From contig UCJH01000032.1 in the NCBI GenBank assembly GCA_900472785.1, positions 1-64,000 on the forward strand: a stretch of 64,000 nucleotides of DNA, in the 5' to 3' direction. Shown piece by piece: positions 36,823-47,400 of this stretch. The stretch's first letter is position 1. Every line of letters begins with the position of its first letter. The notes below the pieces were generated by a model. That model was given only the letters and a program-made list of their open reading frames with translations. It did not search any database and was not told the origin of the DNA. Origin of the DNA: Hyphomicrobiales bacterium (GTDB lineage Bacteria; Pseudomonadota; Alphaproteobacteria; Rhizobiales; Rhizobiaceae). Both the position numbers and the translations under genes were made by a program.

Positions 36823-39687
36823 TTATTCCGCCGCCTCTGCATAATTTTCCAATGGGGGGCAGGTGCAGATGAGGTTGCGGTCGCCGACAACATTGTCGAT
36901 GCGGTTGACCGGTGGCCAGTATTTGTCGACCCGGAAGGAGCCCGGTGGGAAGGAAGCCTGTTCTTTAGAGTATGGACGATCCCATTCTCCAATCAGGTCT
37001 TCCACCGTATGGGGTGCGTTCTTCAGCGGGTTGTTCGTCTTGTCCATCCGCCCGTCCTCGATGGCGCGGGCCTCCTCGCGGATCGCCAGCATGGCATCGC
37101 AGAAGCGATCGATCTCGGCCTTGGTCTCCGACTCGGTCGGTTCGATCATCAGCGTGCCGGCGACCGGCCAGCTCATGGTCGGCGCATGGAAGCCGCAGTC
37201 GATCAGGCGCTTGGCCACGTCATCGACGGAAACGCCGGCCGACGCATTGAGCGGCCGCGTGTCGATGATGCATTCATGCGCGACACGGCCTGCTTCGGAC
37301 TTGTAGAGGACATCGTAGGCCCCCTTCAGGCGTGCGGCGATATAGTTGGCGTTGAGGATCGCCACCTTGGTCGCCTGTGTCAGCCCCTCGCCGCCCATCA
37401 TCAGGCAATAGGACCACGAGATCGGCAGGATGGAAGGCGAGCCGAACGGGGCGGCCGAGACCGCGCCATCGCGGCCATCGCTTTCCGGGTGGCCGGGCAG
37501 ATAGGCTGCCAGATGCGCCTTGACGCCAATCGGACCCATGCCAGGACCACCGCCGCCATGCGGAATGCAGAACGTCTTGTGGAGGTTGAGGTGGGAGACG
37601 TCCGAGCCGATGTCACCGGGACGCGACAGGCCGACCATGGCATTCATGTTGGCGCCATCGAGATAGACCTGGCCGCCATGGGCGTGGGTGATTTCGCAGA
37701 TCTCTTTCACCGTCTCCTCGAACACGCCGTGTGTCGAAGGATAGGTGATCATGCAGGCCGAGAGGTTTGCGGCGTACTGCTCCGCCTTGGCGCGGAAATC
37801 GTCGAGATCGATATCGCCGTTTTCACGTACCTTCACGACGACCACCTTCATGCCGACCATCTGCGCAGACGCCGGGTTGGTGCCGTGAGCCGAGGTGGGG
37901 ATGAGGCAGACGTCGCGATGGGTATCGCCATTGGCGATATGGTAGTTGCGGATGGTAAGGAGGCCGGCATATTCTCCTTGCGCACCGGAATTCGGCTGCA
38001 TGGAAAAGGCGTCGTAGCCGGTGATCTGGCAAAGCTTTGCCGACAGATCGTCGATCATCTCCTTGTAGCCCAGCGCCTGATCGACCGGCACGAAGGGGTG
38101 GATGTCGGCAAATTCCGGCCAGGTGATCGGCAGCATTTCCGCCGTTGCATTGAGCTTCATCGTACATGAACCGAGCGGGATCATCGCCCTGTCGAGCGCG
38201 AGATCGCGATCCGAAAGCCGGCGAATATAGCGGGTCATCTCGCTTTCGGCTCGGTTCATGTGGAAGATCGGATGGGTCATGTAGGCCGACTTGCGCAGAA
38301 GCGTATTCGGAAGGCGGTATTCCGGTTCGAAATCGGAGACCTTGAAATCGCCGCCGAAAGCGCGCCAGACGGCTTCCAGCGTCGCAGGCCGGGTGCGTTC
38401 GTCGAGCGACATGCCGATCTTCGTTTCGCCGACCTTGCGCAGGTTGACGCCCTCCGCCACGGCGGCGCGCATCACGAGGCCCTGCATGTGGCCGACTTCT
38501 ACGGTGATGGTGTCGAAGAACGTGTCCGGCTCGACGCTATAGCCGAGCTTTTCGAGCCCCTTGGCCATGAGAACGGCCTTCTTGTGAACCTGCTGGGCGA
38601 TCGCCTTCAACCCTTGAGGACCATGGAAAACGCCGTACATGGACGCCATGACGGCCAGCAGCACCTGGGCGGTGCAGATGTTGGAGGTCGCCTTTTCGCG
38701 ACGGATATGCTGTTCGCGGGTCTGCAGCGACAGGCGGTAGGCGCGATTGCCGCGGGCATCGACCGAAACGCCGACGAGGCGGCCGGGCATGGCGCGCTTG
38801 TGGGCGTCCTTGACCGCCATATAGGCCGCGTGCGGGCCTCCGTAACCGACTGGAACGCCGAAGCGCTGCGACGAGCCGATGGCGATGTCGGCGCCCATTT
38901 CGCCAGGAGATTTCAGCAGCGTCAGCGCCAGCATATCGGCCGCGACGGCCGCAACCGCGCCTGTCTGGTGCAGGCGGGAAATCAGGCCGGTGAAATCACG
39001 CACATGGCCGTGGGTGCCGGGATATTGGAAGATCGCGCCGAAGACATCGACCGGATCGAGATCGGTCATCGGGTCGCCAACGATGACTGTCCAGCCGAGC
39101 GGGGCCGCACGGGTTTCGATCAGCGCAATGGTCTGCGGATGGCAGGCATGGTCGACGAAGAAGGCGGTTGCCTTCGACTTGGCCTGGCGCTGGCAAAGCG
39201 CCATGGCTTCTGCCGCAGCCGTCGCTTCGTCGAGCAGAGACGCGTTGGCGACGTCGAGACCGGTCAGGTCGCAGACCATCGTCTGGAAATTCAAAAGCGC
39301 CTCGAGGCGGCCCTGGCTGATCTCCGGCTGGTAGGGCGTGTAGGCCGTATACCAGGCGGGATTTTCCAGAATATTGCGCTGGATCACCGGCGGGGTGATG
39401 GTGCCGTAATAGCCCTGGCCGATCAGCGAGACGAGCGCCTTGTTCTTGTTCGCCGTATCGCGCAGCTTGTCGAGTGCTTCACGCTCGGTGAGCGCCGGAC
39501 CCCAAGCGAGCGGCACGCCCTGACGGATAGACGAGGGGACCGTTGCATCAATCATTCGGTCGAGCGTCGGGTAACCGATCACCTTCAGCATCTCGGTCAT
39601 TTCAGACGGTGAGGGGCCGATATGGCGACGGTTGGCGAAGTCGTAGGGCTGGTAGTCGGTGAAATGGAAATCGGTGGAATCGCTCAT
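36823..39687 (-). CDS. gcvP: Glycine dehydrogenase (decarboxylating), P-protein
   Basis: 954-aa PLP-dependent P-protein of the fused, homodimeric type. It decarboxylates glycine and transfers the aminomethyl group to lipoyl-GcvH. Features are [14 protein letters not shown] at the start, [35 protein letters not shown] in the N-terminal half, and the PLP lysine near residue 705 in [17 protein letters not shown]. It overlaps gcvH by ATGA. The base composition is the high-GC core-genome type. It ends 149 bases before lpdA. Confidence 0.97.
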   Translation of the reverse strand: MSDSTDFHFTDYQPYDFANRRHIGPSPSEMTEMLKVIGYPTLDRMIDATVPSSIRQGVPLAWGPALTEREALDKLRDTANKNKALVSLIGQGYYGTITPPVIQRNILENPAWYTAYTPYQPEISQGRLEALLNFQTMVCDLTGLDVANASLLDEATAAAEAMALCQRQAKSKATAFFVDHACHPQTIALIETRAAPLGWTVIVGDPMTDLDPVDVFGAIFQYPGTHGHVRDFTGLISRLHQTGAVAAVAADMLALTLLKSPGEMGADIAIGSSQRFGVPVGYGGPHAAYMAVKDAHKRAMPGRLVGVSVDARGNRAYRLSLQTREQHIRREKATSNICTAQVLLAVMASMYGVFHGPQGLKAIAQQVHKKAVLMAKGLEKLGYSVEPDTFFDTITVEVGHMQGLVMRAAVAEGVNLRKVGETKIGMSLDERTRPATLEAVWRAFGGDFKVSDFEPEYRLPNTLLRKSAYMTHPIFHMNRAESEMTRYIRRLSDRDLALDRAMIPLGSCTMKLNATAEMLPITWPEFADIHPFVPVDQALGYKEMIDDLSAKLCQITGYDAFSMQPNSGAQGEYAGLLTIRNYHIANGDTHRDVCLIPTSAHGTNPASAQMVGMKVVVVKVRENGDIDLDDFRAKAEQYAANLSACMITYPSTHGVFEETVKEICEITHAHGGQVYLDGANMNAMVGLSRPGDIGSDVSHLNLHKTFCIPHGGGGPGMGPIGVKAHLAAYLPGHPESDGRDGAVSAAPFGSPSILPISWSYCLMMGGEGLTQATKVAILNANYIAARLKGAYDVLYKSEAGRVAHECIIDTRPLNASAGVSVDDVAKRLIDCGFHAPTMSWPVAGTLMIEPTESETKAEIDRFCDAMLAIREEARAIEDGRMDKTNNPLKNAPHTVEDLIGEWDRPYSKEQASFPPGSFRVDKYWPPVNRIDNVVGDRNLICTCPPLENYAEAAE

Positions 39688-40046
39688 GCGATGAGATCCT
39701 TGTAAGCGGCTTCGTCGAGCAGCGCGTCGGCATCGGCAACGTTCTTCAGCTTCAGCTTGAAGAACCAGCCAGCGCCCTGCGGGTCGGAATTGACGAGCGA
39801 CGGGTCATCAACGATCGCCTGGTTGACTTCGACGATCGTGCCATTCAGCGGACAATAGACATCGGAGGCCGCTTTGACGCTCTCGACGGTGGCACCGTTG
39901 CCGTCTTTCACCAATTCCTGATCAACTTTGGGAAGCTCTACGAAAACGAGGTCGCCAAGCTGCTCGGCGGCGTAGCTCGTGATGCCGACGGTCGCGACGT
40001 CGCCGTCTAGTTTCAACCATTCGTGTTCGGCGGTAAATTTCAACAT
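39684..40046 (-). CDS. gcvH: Glycine cleavage system H-protein
   Basis: 120-aa lipoyl carrier. The lipoylation site is Lys58 in [20 protein letters not shown] near the start and [15 protein letters not shown] near the end are typical. It shuttles the aminomethyl group between P-, T- and L-proteins. It lies 19 bases after gcvT and overlaps gcvP. LipA encoded nearby can supply its cofactor sulfur. Confidence 0.97.
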   Translation of the reverse strand: MLKFTAEHEWLKLDGDVATVGITSYAAEQLGDLVFVELPKVDQELVKDGNGATVESVKAASDVYCPLNGTIVEVNQAIVDDPSLVNSDPQGAGWFFKLKLKNVADADALLDEAAYKDLIA

Positions 40047-40065
40047 GAGTTCCTCCGGGATATTT

Positions 40066-41202
40066 TCAGCGTTTGTAGGTTGGGGTGATGAAAGGAAGGG
40101 TCGCGACGGTCATGGGCAAGTATTTGCCACGAACTTCCGCAAACACCTGGGTGCCGGCGGCAGCGTGGGAGGTGGGCAGATAGCCCATGGCAACCGGGCC
40201 TTCGACCGTCGGGCCAAATGTGCCGGATGTCACTTCGCCAAGTTCTGTGTTGCCTTCCGCATCCGCGAAGAGCTTGGCGTGCGAGCGCACCGGCGCCTTG
40301 CCTTCCGGCTTCAGGCCGACGCGGCGGCGGGTGGTGCCGTTGGCGAGTTCGCCCAGAATGCGTGCGGCTCCGGGGAAGCCACCCTCACGGTCGCCGCCAG
40401 CCTTGCGGGCTTTCTGCAGTGCCCATTCGAGCGAGGCTTCGATCGGCGAGGTCGTGGTGTCGATATCGTTTCCGTAAAGACACAGGCCGGCTTCGAGACG
40501 CAGCGAATCGCGGGCGCCGAGGCCGATTGGCTTACAGTCCTTGTGTTCCAGCAATGCCGTTGCCAGCTCGAAGGCGTGCAAGGCAGAAATTGATACCTCA
40601 AAGCCATCTTCGCCGGAGTAGCCTGAGCGAGCGACGATGCAGGCTGCACCGTGGTAAACTAGTTCTCTCACGTCCATGAATTTCATGTGAGCGACGTCCG
40701 GCCAGATCGCAGCGAGGACAGCTTCTGCGCATGGGCCCTGAAGGGCTATCAAGGCACGGTCTTCGATTAGCTCGACATCGCAGCTGATCAGTTTCGCCTT
40801 CATATGAGCGACGTCCTGATCCTTGCAGGCCGCGTTGACGACGACGAAGAGATGATCGCCGCGATTGGTGATCATTAGGTCGTCGAGAATGCCGCCACTT
40901 TCATCGGTGAAAAAACCATAGCGCTGGCGTCCGGGCTTCAAGCCAAGAATATCGACAGGCACAAGCTTTTCGAGCGCAAGCGCTGCATCCTCATAGCTGC
41001 CGCTCTTAGCCTTCACAATGACCTGGCCCATATGGGAAACGTCGAACAGGCCGGCGGCGGCGCGGGTGTGGAGATGTTCCTTCATCACCCCCGCCGGATA
41101 CTCTACTGGCATTTGATATCCCGCAAACGGGACCATACGACCCTGAAGGAGTAAGTGAAGCGTATGCAGGGGTGTTTGCTTCAATTGTGTCGATTGTTGC
41201 AT
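40066..41202 (-). CDS. gcvT: Aminomethyltransferase, T-protein
   Basis: 378-aa T-protein, releases ammonia and makes 5,10-methylene-THF from aminomethyl-GcvH. Motifs include [30 protein letters not shown] and the folate-site Asp in [10 protein letters not shown]. The ATG at 41202 follows GGGAG; a TTG seven codons earlier was rejected. It is the first gene after a tandem glycine riboswitch and heads gcvT-gcvH-gcvP. The first half of the gene is visibly less GC-biased at third positions than the second half. Confidence 0.95.
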   Translation of the reverse strand: MQQSTQLKQTPLHTLHLLLQGRMVPFAGYQMPVEYPAGVMKEHLHTRAAAGLFDVSHMGQVIVKAKSGSYEDAALALEKLVPVDILGLKPGRQRYGFFTDESGGILDDLMITNRGDHLFVVVNAACKDQDVAHMKAKLISCDVELIEDRALIALQGPCAEAVLAAIWPDVAHMKFMDVRELVYHGAACIVARSGYSGEDGFEVSISALHAFELATALLEHKDCKPIGLGARDSLRLEAGLCLYGNDIDTTTSPIEASLEWALQKARKAGGDREGGFPGAARILGELANGTTRRRVGLKPEGKAPVRSHAKLFADAEGNTELGEVTSGTFGPTVEGPVAMGYLPTSHAAAGTQVFAEVRGKYLPMTVATLPFITPTYKR

Positions 41203-41261
41203 CTGAGAGCTCCCGCTCGCCAAGCATCAGCTTGACGGCCTATTGCCGTGCGTTACCGCAC

Positions 41262-41430
41262 CGGGAGCCCCATCTGTATCTTTGCCTGAGATTGTTATCC
41301 CTTCGGCGAGCTCGGTTTCGACCGAGACTACTTTCCAGATTGTTGACAACGAAAGGTCCACTTTGCCTGAGAGTTTCCGGGGCGGTTGCTCCTTCGGCGC
41401 CGGCCAAGGCCGATCTCTTCCGATCGTTTT
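41262..41430 (-). promoter_or_regulatory. Tandem glycine riboswitch upstream of gcvT
   Basis: On the minus strand: a first aptamer with GGAAGAG, GCCGAAGGAGCAA and CTCTCAGGCAAAG, then a second with TCTGGAAAG, GCCGAAGGGATAA and ATCTCAGGCAAAGATACAGA followed by TGGGG. It is the normal gcv position. The GAAGGAGCAACCGCCCCGGA block is identical to the one before sdaA, so the two leaders are closely related. Confidence 0.95.
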
Positions 41431-41468
41431 TCTGTTTAGACTGCCTCGCCAGACGGCAAGGCGAGGTG

Positions 41469-41490
41469 GCCCGGCGGCCAGCCGCCGGGC
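41469..41490 (-). terminator. Hairpin after the isonitrile hydratase-like gene
   Basis: Perfect 10-bp arms GCCCGGCGGC and GCCGCCGGGC with a 2-base centre, 7 bases past the stop codon. There is no T-run. It probably limits read-through into the gcv riboswitch region. Confidence 0.5.
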
Positions 41491-41496
41491 ACGTTG

Positions 41497-42216
41497 TCAT
41501 TCTGCTGCTGCCGGTCTCGTAAGGCCAAGGCGAGCATCAATCCGCTTTGCGGTCTCAATGCGCTCGGCGGTCAGCTTCGCTACCGACGTCCGAGACCGCT
41601 CGAGAATATGAGCGGGCGCGCGGTCGGGCGTGCCACTATCGAAGGGCGGCTCGGGATGATATTGCATATACAATTGGATCTGCTTGGCAACATCTTCGCC
41701 GCGCACCATCGCAGCGAGCTGGAGAGCGCCGTCGATACCAGAGGTAACGCCGGCCGCGAATACCCAGTTGCCGTCGATGACAACACGTTCATTTACTGAA
41801 ATTGCGCCGAGATGCGGCAGGACGTCCATTGCAGCCCAGTGCGTGGTTGCTCGGCGACCTTTGAGGAGGCCCGCAGCACCAATGAGCAAGGCACCGGTGC
41901 AGACAGAAAGAACGTACTCTGACTGTTCGGCATGCTTACGAATGAAGCCGAGGATTTCCTCGTCCTCCATAAATGCCTGCTGTCCTGGCCCACCTGGAAC
42001 ATGAAGGATGTCAAGCTTAGGCATCTCATCCAGCGTTAGGGTCGGGTAAAGCGGAAGACCATGGAAATCCTTTACGACCTCCATCTTCTTGGCAGCCACA
42101 TGGACCGTCGCGTTAGGGATCGCCGCCAAGACCTCATAGGGTCCAGTAAGGTCAATCTGATCTAGACCTGGAAAAAGCAGGGAACCGATCTGCAGGTGTT
42201 TGTCCGGTGCAAACAT
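41497..42216 (-). CDS. inhA: Isonitrile hydratase-like DJ-1/PfpI protein
   Basis: 239-aa DJ-1 superfamily protein. The order of motifs follows Pseudomonas isonitrile hydratase closely: QIDLTGPYEVLAAIP (Asp22), DILHVPGGPG, the nucleophile Cys106-Thr107 in SVCTGALLIGAAGLLKGRR then ATTHWA, and PPFDSGTPDRAPAH. InhA hydrates isonitriles to N-formamides. Activity on that substrate is inferred, as related GATase1-like proteins may serve other roles. It is transcribed toward gcvT and divergent from the permease genes, and its promoter shares a 15-base exact match with the dienelactone hydrolase promoter. Confidence 0.8.
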   Translation of the reverse strand: MFAPDKHLQIGSLLFPGLDQIDLTGPYEVLAAIPNATVHVAAKKMEVVKDFHGLPLYPTLTLDEMPKLDILHVPGGPGQQAFMEDEEILGFIRKHAEQSEYVLSVCTGALLIGAAGLLKGRRATTHWAAMDVLPHLGAISVNERVVIDGNWVFAAGVTSGIDGALQLAAMVRGEDVAKQIQLYMQYHPEPPFDSGTPDRAPAHILERSRTSVAKLTAERIETAKRIDARLGLTRPAAAE

Positions 42217-42281
42217 AAAGAAAAACTCCTCTCAAAGTGCCTGTGCCAGCACTCAAACGTCCCGGCTAGGAACGTAATCAC

Positions 42282-42313
42282 AGACAAAGAGAGTCTTTGT
42301 CAAGACATAAATT
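42282..42313. promoter_or_regulatory. AGACAAA/AGACATAA operator upstream of inhA
   Basis: AGACAAAG at 42282 and AGACATAA at 42303, a 21-base step, including TGTCAAGACATAAAT (42298-42312) identical to 29073-29087. It lies 66-97 bases before the inhA start, in the same orientation to the gene as the copy before the dienelactone hydrolase. Confidence 0.6.
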
Positions 42314-42388
42314 TCAAAGTCTAAGCCAAAAATAGGCGCTTTTCCGTACGTGCGATCAAAAATTGCCGATAGCCCGGCCCTTGCGTGC

Positions 42389-42426
42389 AGACAAAAAACA
42401 TTGTAGCCAAACAATGCTAGACAAAA
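42389..42426. promoter_or_regulatory. Paired AGACAAAA boxes upstream of the permease operon
   Basis: AGACAAAA at 42389-42396 and 42419-42426, about three helical turns apart, ending 29 bases before the DUF485 start. CTAGACAAAAAT also occurs before sdaA. Direct repeats of this sort fit MocR-type dimers. Confidence 0.55.
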
Positions 42427-42455
42427 ATAGCAAAGGGAACAGTAGGAGGAAAAAT

Positions 42456-42740
42456 ATGTCTGCCAAGCCCCGTTATCTGGTTCATCCAGCTATAGTGGAC
42501 GCAATCCGCAAAAGGCGGTCGATCACGCTCACTTTGAGCGTGATTATGATCGTGCTCTATTTCGCATTCATGTTCACGTTCGGTTTCAACAAGCCGCTTC
42601 TGAGCACCATGATTACGCCTGAACTTTCAATCGCACTGATCAGTGCACCGATTTTGATCATAAGCTCAGTCATCCTTTCACTCATCTACGTTTTATGGGC
42701 CAATCGCGTGTTCGATGTGACCCTTCGCGATAATCGATAG
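42456..42740 (+). CDS. DUF485 membrane protein
   Basis: 94-aa protein with two transmembrane helices (TLSVIMIVLYFAFMFTFGF and ISAPILIISSVILSLIYVLW). DUF485 proteins are encoded directly before ActP-type sodium/solute symporters and are presumed partners of the transporter. It has a strong ribosome site, TAGGAGG, before the ATG at 42456, and an 7-base gap to the permease gene. Confidence 0.9.
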   Translation: MSAKPRYLVHPAIVDAIRKRRSITLTLSVIMIVLYFAFMFTFGFNKPLLSTMITPELSIALISAPILIISSVILSLIYVLWANRVFDVTLRDNR

Positions 42741-42747
42741 GTGCAGC

Positions 42748-44355
42748 ATGAATCCGTCACAAAACCCGCTTGCAATTCTATTCTTTGGGGTCTTCATAGC
42801 TCTAACATTGGGGATCACATACTTCGCCGCCCGCCGGACGAAAACAACTGAACATTTTTTTGCCGCTGGAGGCAATATCACGTCGTGGCAGAACGGATGG
42901 GCACTTGCGGGGGACTTCCTCAGCGCCGCGGCTCTTCTTGGCATAGCGGGCACGATCACCGCAAATGGATTTGATGGAATGATCTATTCCATCGGATGGC
43001 TCGTTGGCTGGCCGATCATGCTCTTTCTCGTGGTCGAGCCTTTGCGAAACATCGGGAAGTTTACCATTTCGGACGTCGTTGCATATCGCTTGCAGCAAAA
43101 GTGGATCCGTTCTGCGGCGGCACTTGGCAGTCTAACTGTCATCGTCTTTTACTTGATCGCTCAAATGGTCGCCACAGGTAGCCTCATCAAGTTGCTGTTC
43201 GGGCTTTCGTATCCGGCGGCGGTTGTCATCGTCGGCTCAGCGATGCTTGCATATGTTTTGTTTGGCGGGATGTTGGCCACGACGTGGGTCCAAATCGTAA
43301 AAGCGGTTCTGCTGATGTGCGGCGTTGGCATCATGGCCGGTCTTGTACTCGCCAGATTCAATTGGAATCCGCTGGAACTTCTGGGGGCAGCCTCTGCCCA
43401 ATTCGGTGAGCGTGTCCTTGTCCCTGGGACAAAGGTGGTGCCAGCTGGTTGGGAAACAATATCTCTTGGGCTCGCACTCATGTTTGGGACTGCTGCCATG
43501 CCCCATATCCTGATGCGCGTCTATACAGTGAGCGACGTAAAGGAAGCGAGGCAGTCGATCCTGTATGCGACTGGCATCATCGGCACATTCCACCTTATGG
43601 TTTTCATCATCGGGTTTGGCGCCATGGTGATTGTAGGTCCCCAAGTGGTCGCAACCGCGGGGGGTGGGGGCAACATGGCGGCACCGCTCCTGGCCCTCGC
43701 AGTAGGCGGAAATGCCTTCTTTGGCTTCATCTGCGCGGTCGCGTTCGCCACGATGCTTGCCGTCGTCGCGGGCTTGACTTTGTCCGGCGTCGCCACGCTA
43801 ACGCACGATATCTATGCGAACGTAGTCCGTGCCAACACCTGTACCGACAGCGAAAAAATGCGCGTCGCGCGCCTATCGACCGTTGCAATTGCTGTCGCCG
43901 CCGTCCTGCTTGGCATCCTTTTCGAAGGTCAGAACGTCGCATTCATGGTGGGCTTGGCATTCGCCGTCGCTTGTTCTGCAAACTTCCCGACGCTGATGCT
44001 TGGCATCCTTTGGCGAAAACTGACGACAGCTGGAGCCGTATCGAGTATCTTGGTCGGTACTGTCGTCACAGTGACGATGATCATCTGCTCGCCCACCATT
44101 CAGGTTGATGTCTTGGGACGCACAGTCGCGGAACTTGCTGACAAGTGGTGGTTCATCTCTCTCAGGAACCCCGCGATCATTTCAATGCCGCTTTCCTTCC
44201 TGACCGCTGTCGTAGTTTCGTTGGTTACCCGTGAGCGAGAAGCGGAAGCGAAGTTTGAAGAGATGCGCCATAAGATCGTCTTCGGGGACGTTCCTGAGCG
44301 ACAGGTCGTCGAACCCACGAACGTCAATGACGCGGTAGTAGCGCGCGGTCTGTGA
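42748..44355 (+). CDS. Sodium:solute symporter, ActP-like
   Basis: 535 aa, about 13 membrane helices, SSS family. Segments such as TTEHFFAAGGNITSWQNGWALAGDFLSAAALLGI and GFICAVAFATMLAVVAGLTLSGVATLTHDIYANVV match the acetate/glycolate permease ActP group. It should import a small monocarboxylate; in this setting glycine, glycolate or an N-acyl or N-formyl glycine is conceivable, but the sequence alone does not decide. It is coupled to DUF485 upstream and closed by a terminator before pyc. Confidence 0.88.
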   Translation: MNPSQNPLAILFFGVFIALTLGITYFAARRTKTTEHFFAAGGNITSWQNGWALAGDFLSAAALLGIAGTITANGFDGMIYSIGWLVGWPIMLFLVVEPLRNIGKFTISDVVAYRLQQKWIRSAAALGSLTVIVFYLIAQMVATGSLIKLLFGLSYPAAVVIVGSAMLAYVLFGGMLATTWVQIVKAVLLMCGVGIMAGLVLARFNWNPLELLGAASAQFGERVLVPGTKVVPAGWETISLGLALMFGTAAMPHILMRVYTVSDVKEARQSILYATGIIGTFHLMVFIIGFGAMVIVGPQVVATAGGGGNMAAPLLALAVGGNAFFGFICAVAFATMLAVVAGLTLSGVATLTHDIYANVVRANTCTDSEKMRVARLSTVAIAVAAVLLGILFEGQNVAFMVGLAFAVACSANFPTLMLGILWRKLTTAGAVSSILVGTVVTVTMIICSPTIQVDVLGRTVAELADKWWFISLRNPAIISMPLSFLTAVVVSLVTREREAEAKFEEMRHKIVFGDVPERQVVEPTNVNDAVVARGL

Positions 44356-44361
44356 TCGAGC

Positions 44362-44392
44362 CAAGAGTGCTGGAAGAAAACTCCAGCACTCT
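44362..44392 (+). terminator. Intrinsic terminator after the permease
   Basis: Perfect 11-bp arms AGAGTGCTGGA and TCCAGCACTCT around a 7-base loop, followed by TTTC, 7 bases after the stop. It separates the permease unit from pyc. Confidence 0.8.
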
Positions 44393-44466
44393 TTCACAAA
44401 TCCAGAACAATTTGGCTTGGAAAGCATCGCGTGGTGGATTCACGCGGGGCGCCATGTCCATCAACT

Positions 44467-47400
44467 ATGGCGTCCGCTGTGAAAGTCAGAAAAATACTGG
44501 TTGCCAATCGTTCCGAAATTGCGATCCGCGTATTCCGCGCCGCCAATGAGCTCGGAATCAAGACCGTGGCGATCTGGGCGGAGGAGGACAAGCTTTCGCT
44601 GCACCGGTTCAAGGCGGACGAAAGCTATCAGGTCGGCCGTGGCCCACATCTGGAAAAAGACATGGGGCCAATCGAAAGCTATCTTTCGATTTCCGAAGTG
44701 ATCCGCGTGGCAAAGCTGTCCGGCGCCGATGCGATCCATCCGGGCTACGGGCTTTTGTCGGAAAGCCCGGAATTCGTCGAGGCCTGCAATGCCGCCGGCA
44801 TCATCTTCATCGGCCCGCGGCCGGACACGATGCGCCAGCTGGGCAACAAGGTGGCGGCCCGCAATCTCGCGATTTCCGTCGGTGTCCCGGTCGTGCCGGC
44901 AACCGAGCCGCTGCCAGACGACATGGCGATCGTGGCCCGCATGGCCGAAGATATCGGCTACCCGGTCATGCTCAAGGCCTCCTGGGGCGGCGGCGGACGC
45001 GGCATGCGCGCCATTCGCGATCCGAAGGATCTGGCCCGCGAAGTGGTGGAAGCCAAGCGCGAGGCGATGGCGGCCTTCGGCAAGGACGAGGTCTATCTGG
45101 AAAAGCTGGTCGAGCGCGCCCGCCACGTGGAAAGCCAGATCCTTGGCGACACGCATGGCAATGTGGTGCACCTGTTCGAGCGTGACTGCTCTATCCAGCG
45201 CCGCAACCAGAAAGTCGTCGAGCGCGCGCCGGCGCCCTATCTTTCCGAGGCGCAGCGCCAGGAACTGGCCAGCTATTCGCTGAAGATCGCTGCTGCGACG
45301 AATTATGTCGGAGCCGGCACCGTCGAATACCTGATGGATTCCGATACCGGCAAGTTCTATTTCATCGAGGTCAATCCGCGCATTCAGGTCGAGCACACGG
45401 TGACCGAGGTGGTGACCGGCATCGATATCGTGAAAGCGCAGATCCATATCCTCGAAGGGTTTGCCATCGGCACGCAGGAATCGGGCGTCCCGGCGCAGGC
45501 CGATATCCGCCTCAACGGTCATGCGCTTCAGTGCCGCATCACGACGGAAGACCCGGAGCACAATTTCATTCCGGATTACGGCCGCATCACCGCCTATCGG
45601 TCGGCGGCGGGCTTCGGCATCCGTCTCGACGGCGGCACTGCCTATTCCGGCGCGGTCATCACCCGCTATTACGATCCGCTGCTGGTCAAGGTGACAGCGG
45701 CCGGCTCCACGCCGCAAGAGGCGATCAGCCGCATGGACCGGGCCTTGCGCGAATTCCGCATCCGCGGTGTCGCAACCAACCTGACCTTCCTGGAAGCGAT
45801 CATCGGGCATCCGAAATTCCGCGACAATTCCTATACGACGCGGTTCATCGACACGACGCCGGAGCTGTTCGAGCAGGTGAAGCGGGCCGACCGCGCCACC
45901 AAGCTTTTGACCTATCTCGCCGATGTCACCGTCAACGGCCACCCGGAAACCAAAGGGCGGCCGGAACCGGCGGCGCAGGCGGCAAAGCCGGTTCTGCCTT
46001 ACATCAACGGCGATATACCCGACGGCACGAAGCAATTGCTGGATATGCTCGGCCCCAAGAAATTCGGCGAATGGATGCGCAATGAAAAGCGTGTGCTTCT
46101 GACCGATACGACGATGCGCGACGGGCACCAGTCGCTGCTGGCGACGCGCATGCGCACCTATGACATCGCGCGCGTGGCCGGAGTCTATGCCCGGGCGCTG
46201 CCGAACCTGTTTTCGCTGGAATGCTGGGGCGGCGCCACCTTCGACGTGTCGATGCGGTTCCTCACCGAGGATCCGTGGGAGCGCCTTTCCATGGTTCGCG
46301 AAGGCGCGCCGAACCTTTTGTTGCAGATGCTGCTGCGCGGGGCCAACGGCGTCGGCTACACCAACTATCCCGACAATTTGGTGAAATACTTCGTTCGCCA
46401 GGCCGCCCGTGGCGGCATCGATCTCTTCCGGGTTTTCGACTGCCTGAACTGGGTCGAGAACATGCGCGTATCGATGGATGCGGTGCAGGAGGAGAACAAG
46501 CTGTGCGAGGCGGCGATCTGCTATACGGGCGATCTGCTGAACTCCGCGCGGCCGAAATACGACCTCAAATATTATGTCGCGCTTGCCGAGGAACTGGAAC
46601 GGGCCGGGGCGCATATCATTGCGCTGAAGGACATGGCTGGATTGCTGAAGCCGGCGGCTGCGAGGGTTCTGTTCAAGGCATTGCGGGAAGCAACCTCGCT
46701 GCCGATCCATTTCCACACGCACGACACGTCCGGCATCTCGGCTGCTACAGTGCTGGCTGCTGTGGATGCCGGCGTCGATGCCGTCGATGCAGCGATGGAT
46801 GCTTTTTCGGGCAATACCTCACAGCCTTGCCTCGGTTCGATCGTCGAAGCGCTGGCAGGATCGGAGCGCGATCCTGGCCTCGATTCGGAATGGATCAGGA
46901 AGATATCGTTCTACTGGGAAGCGGTGCGTGGCCAGTATGCGGCGTTCGAGACCGATCTCAGGGGGCCGGCATCGGAAGTATACCTGCATGAAATGCCGGG
47001 CGGCCAGTTCACCAACCTCAAGGAACAGGCTCGTTCGCTCGGCCTCCACACGCGCTGGCACAAGGTGGCGCAGACCTATGCGGACGTGAACCAGATGTTC
47101 GGCGACATCGTCAAGGTGACGCCATCGTCGAAGGTGGTGGGCGACATGGCGCTGATGATGGTCAGCCAGGACCTGACGGTTGCCGATGTCCAAAATCCGG
47201 CGAAGGACATCGCTTTCCCCGATAGCGTCGTCTCGATGCTGAAGGGCGATCTCGGACAGCCTCCCGGCGGCTGGCCAGAAGCGATCCAGAAAAAGGCGCT
47301 GAAGGGCGAGGCGCCTTATACGGAAGTGCCCGGTTCGCTGCTGGCCGATGCGGATCTCGATGCGGAACGGAAGGTCATCGAGGACAAGCTGGAGCGCAAG

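Noticed and set aside
36775-38169. 464-codon plus-strand frame opposite gcvP
   Set aside because: Antisense shadow of the GcvP C-terminal half, which includes the PLP lysine motif; no family features of its own.
38260-39612. 450-codon plus-strand frame opposite gcvP
   Set aside because: Antisense shadow of gcvP; low-complexity Arg/Gly/Asp translation and no ribosome site.
44461-46722. Long minus-strand open frame (753 codons) under pyruvate carboxylase
   Set aside because: It is the antisense shadow of a high-GC gene with strong codon bias. Its translation is Arg/His/Asp-rich with no domain, while the plus strand encodes an unmistakable pyruvate carboxylase.
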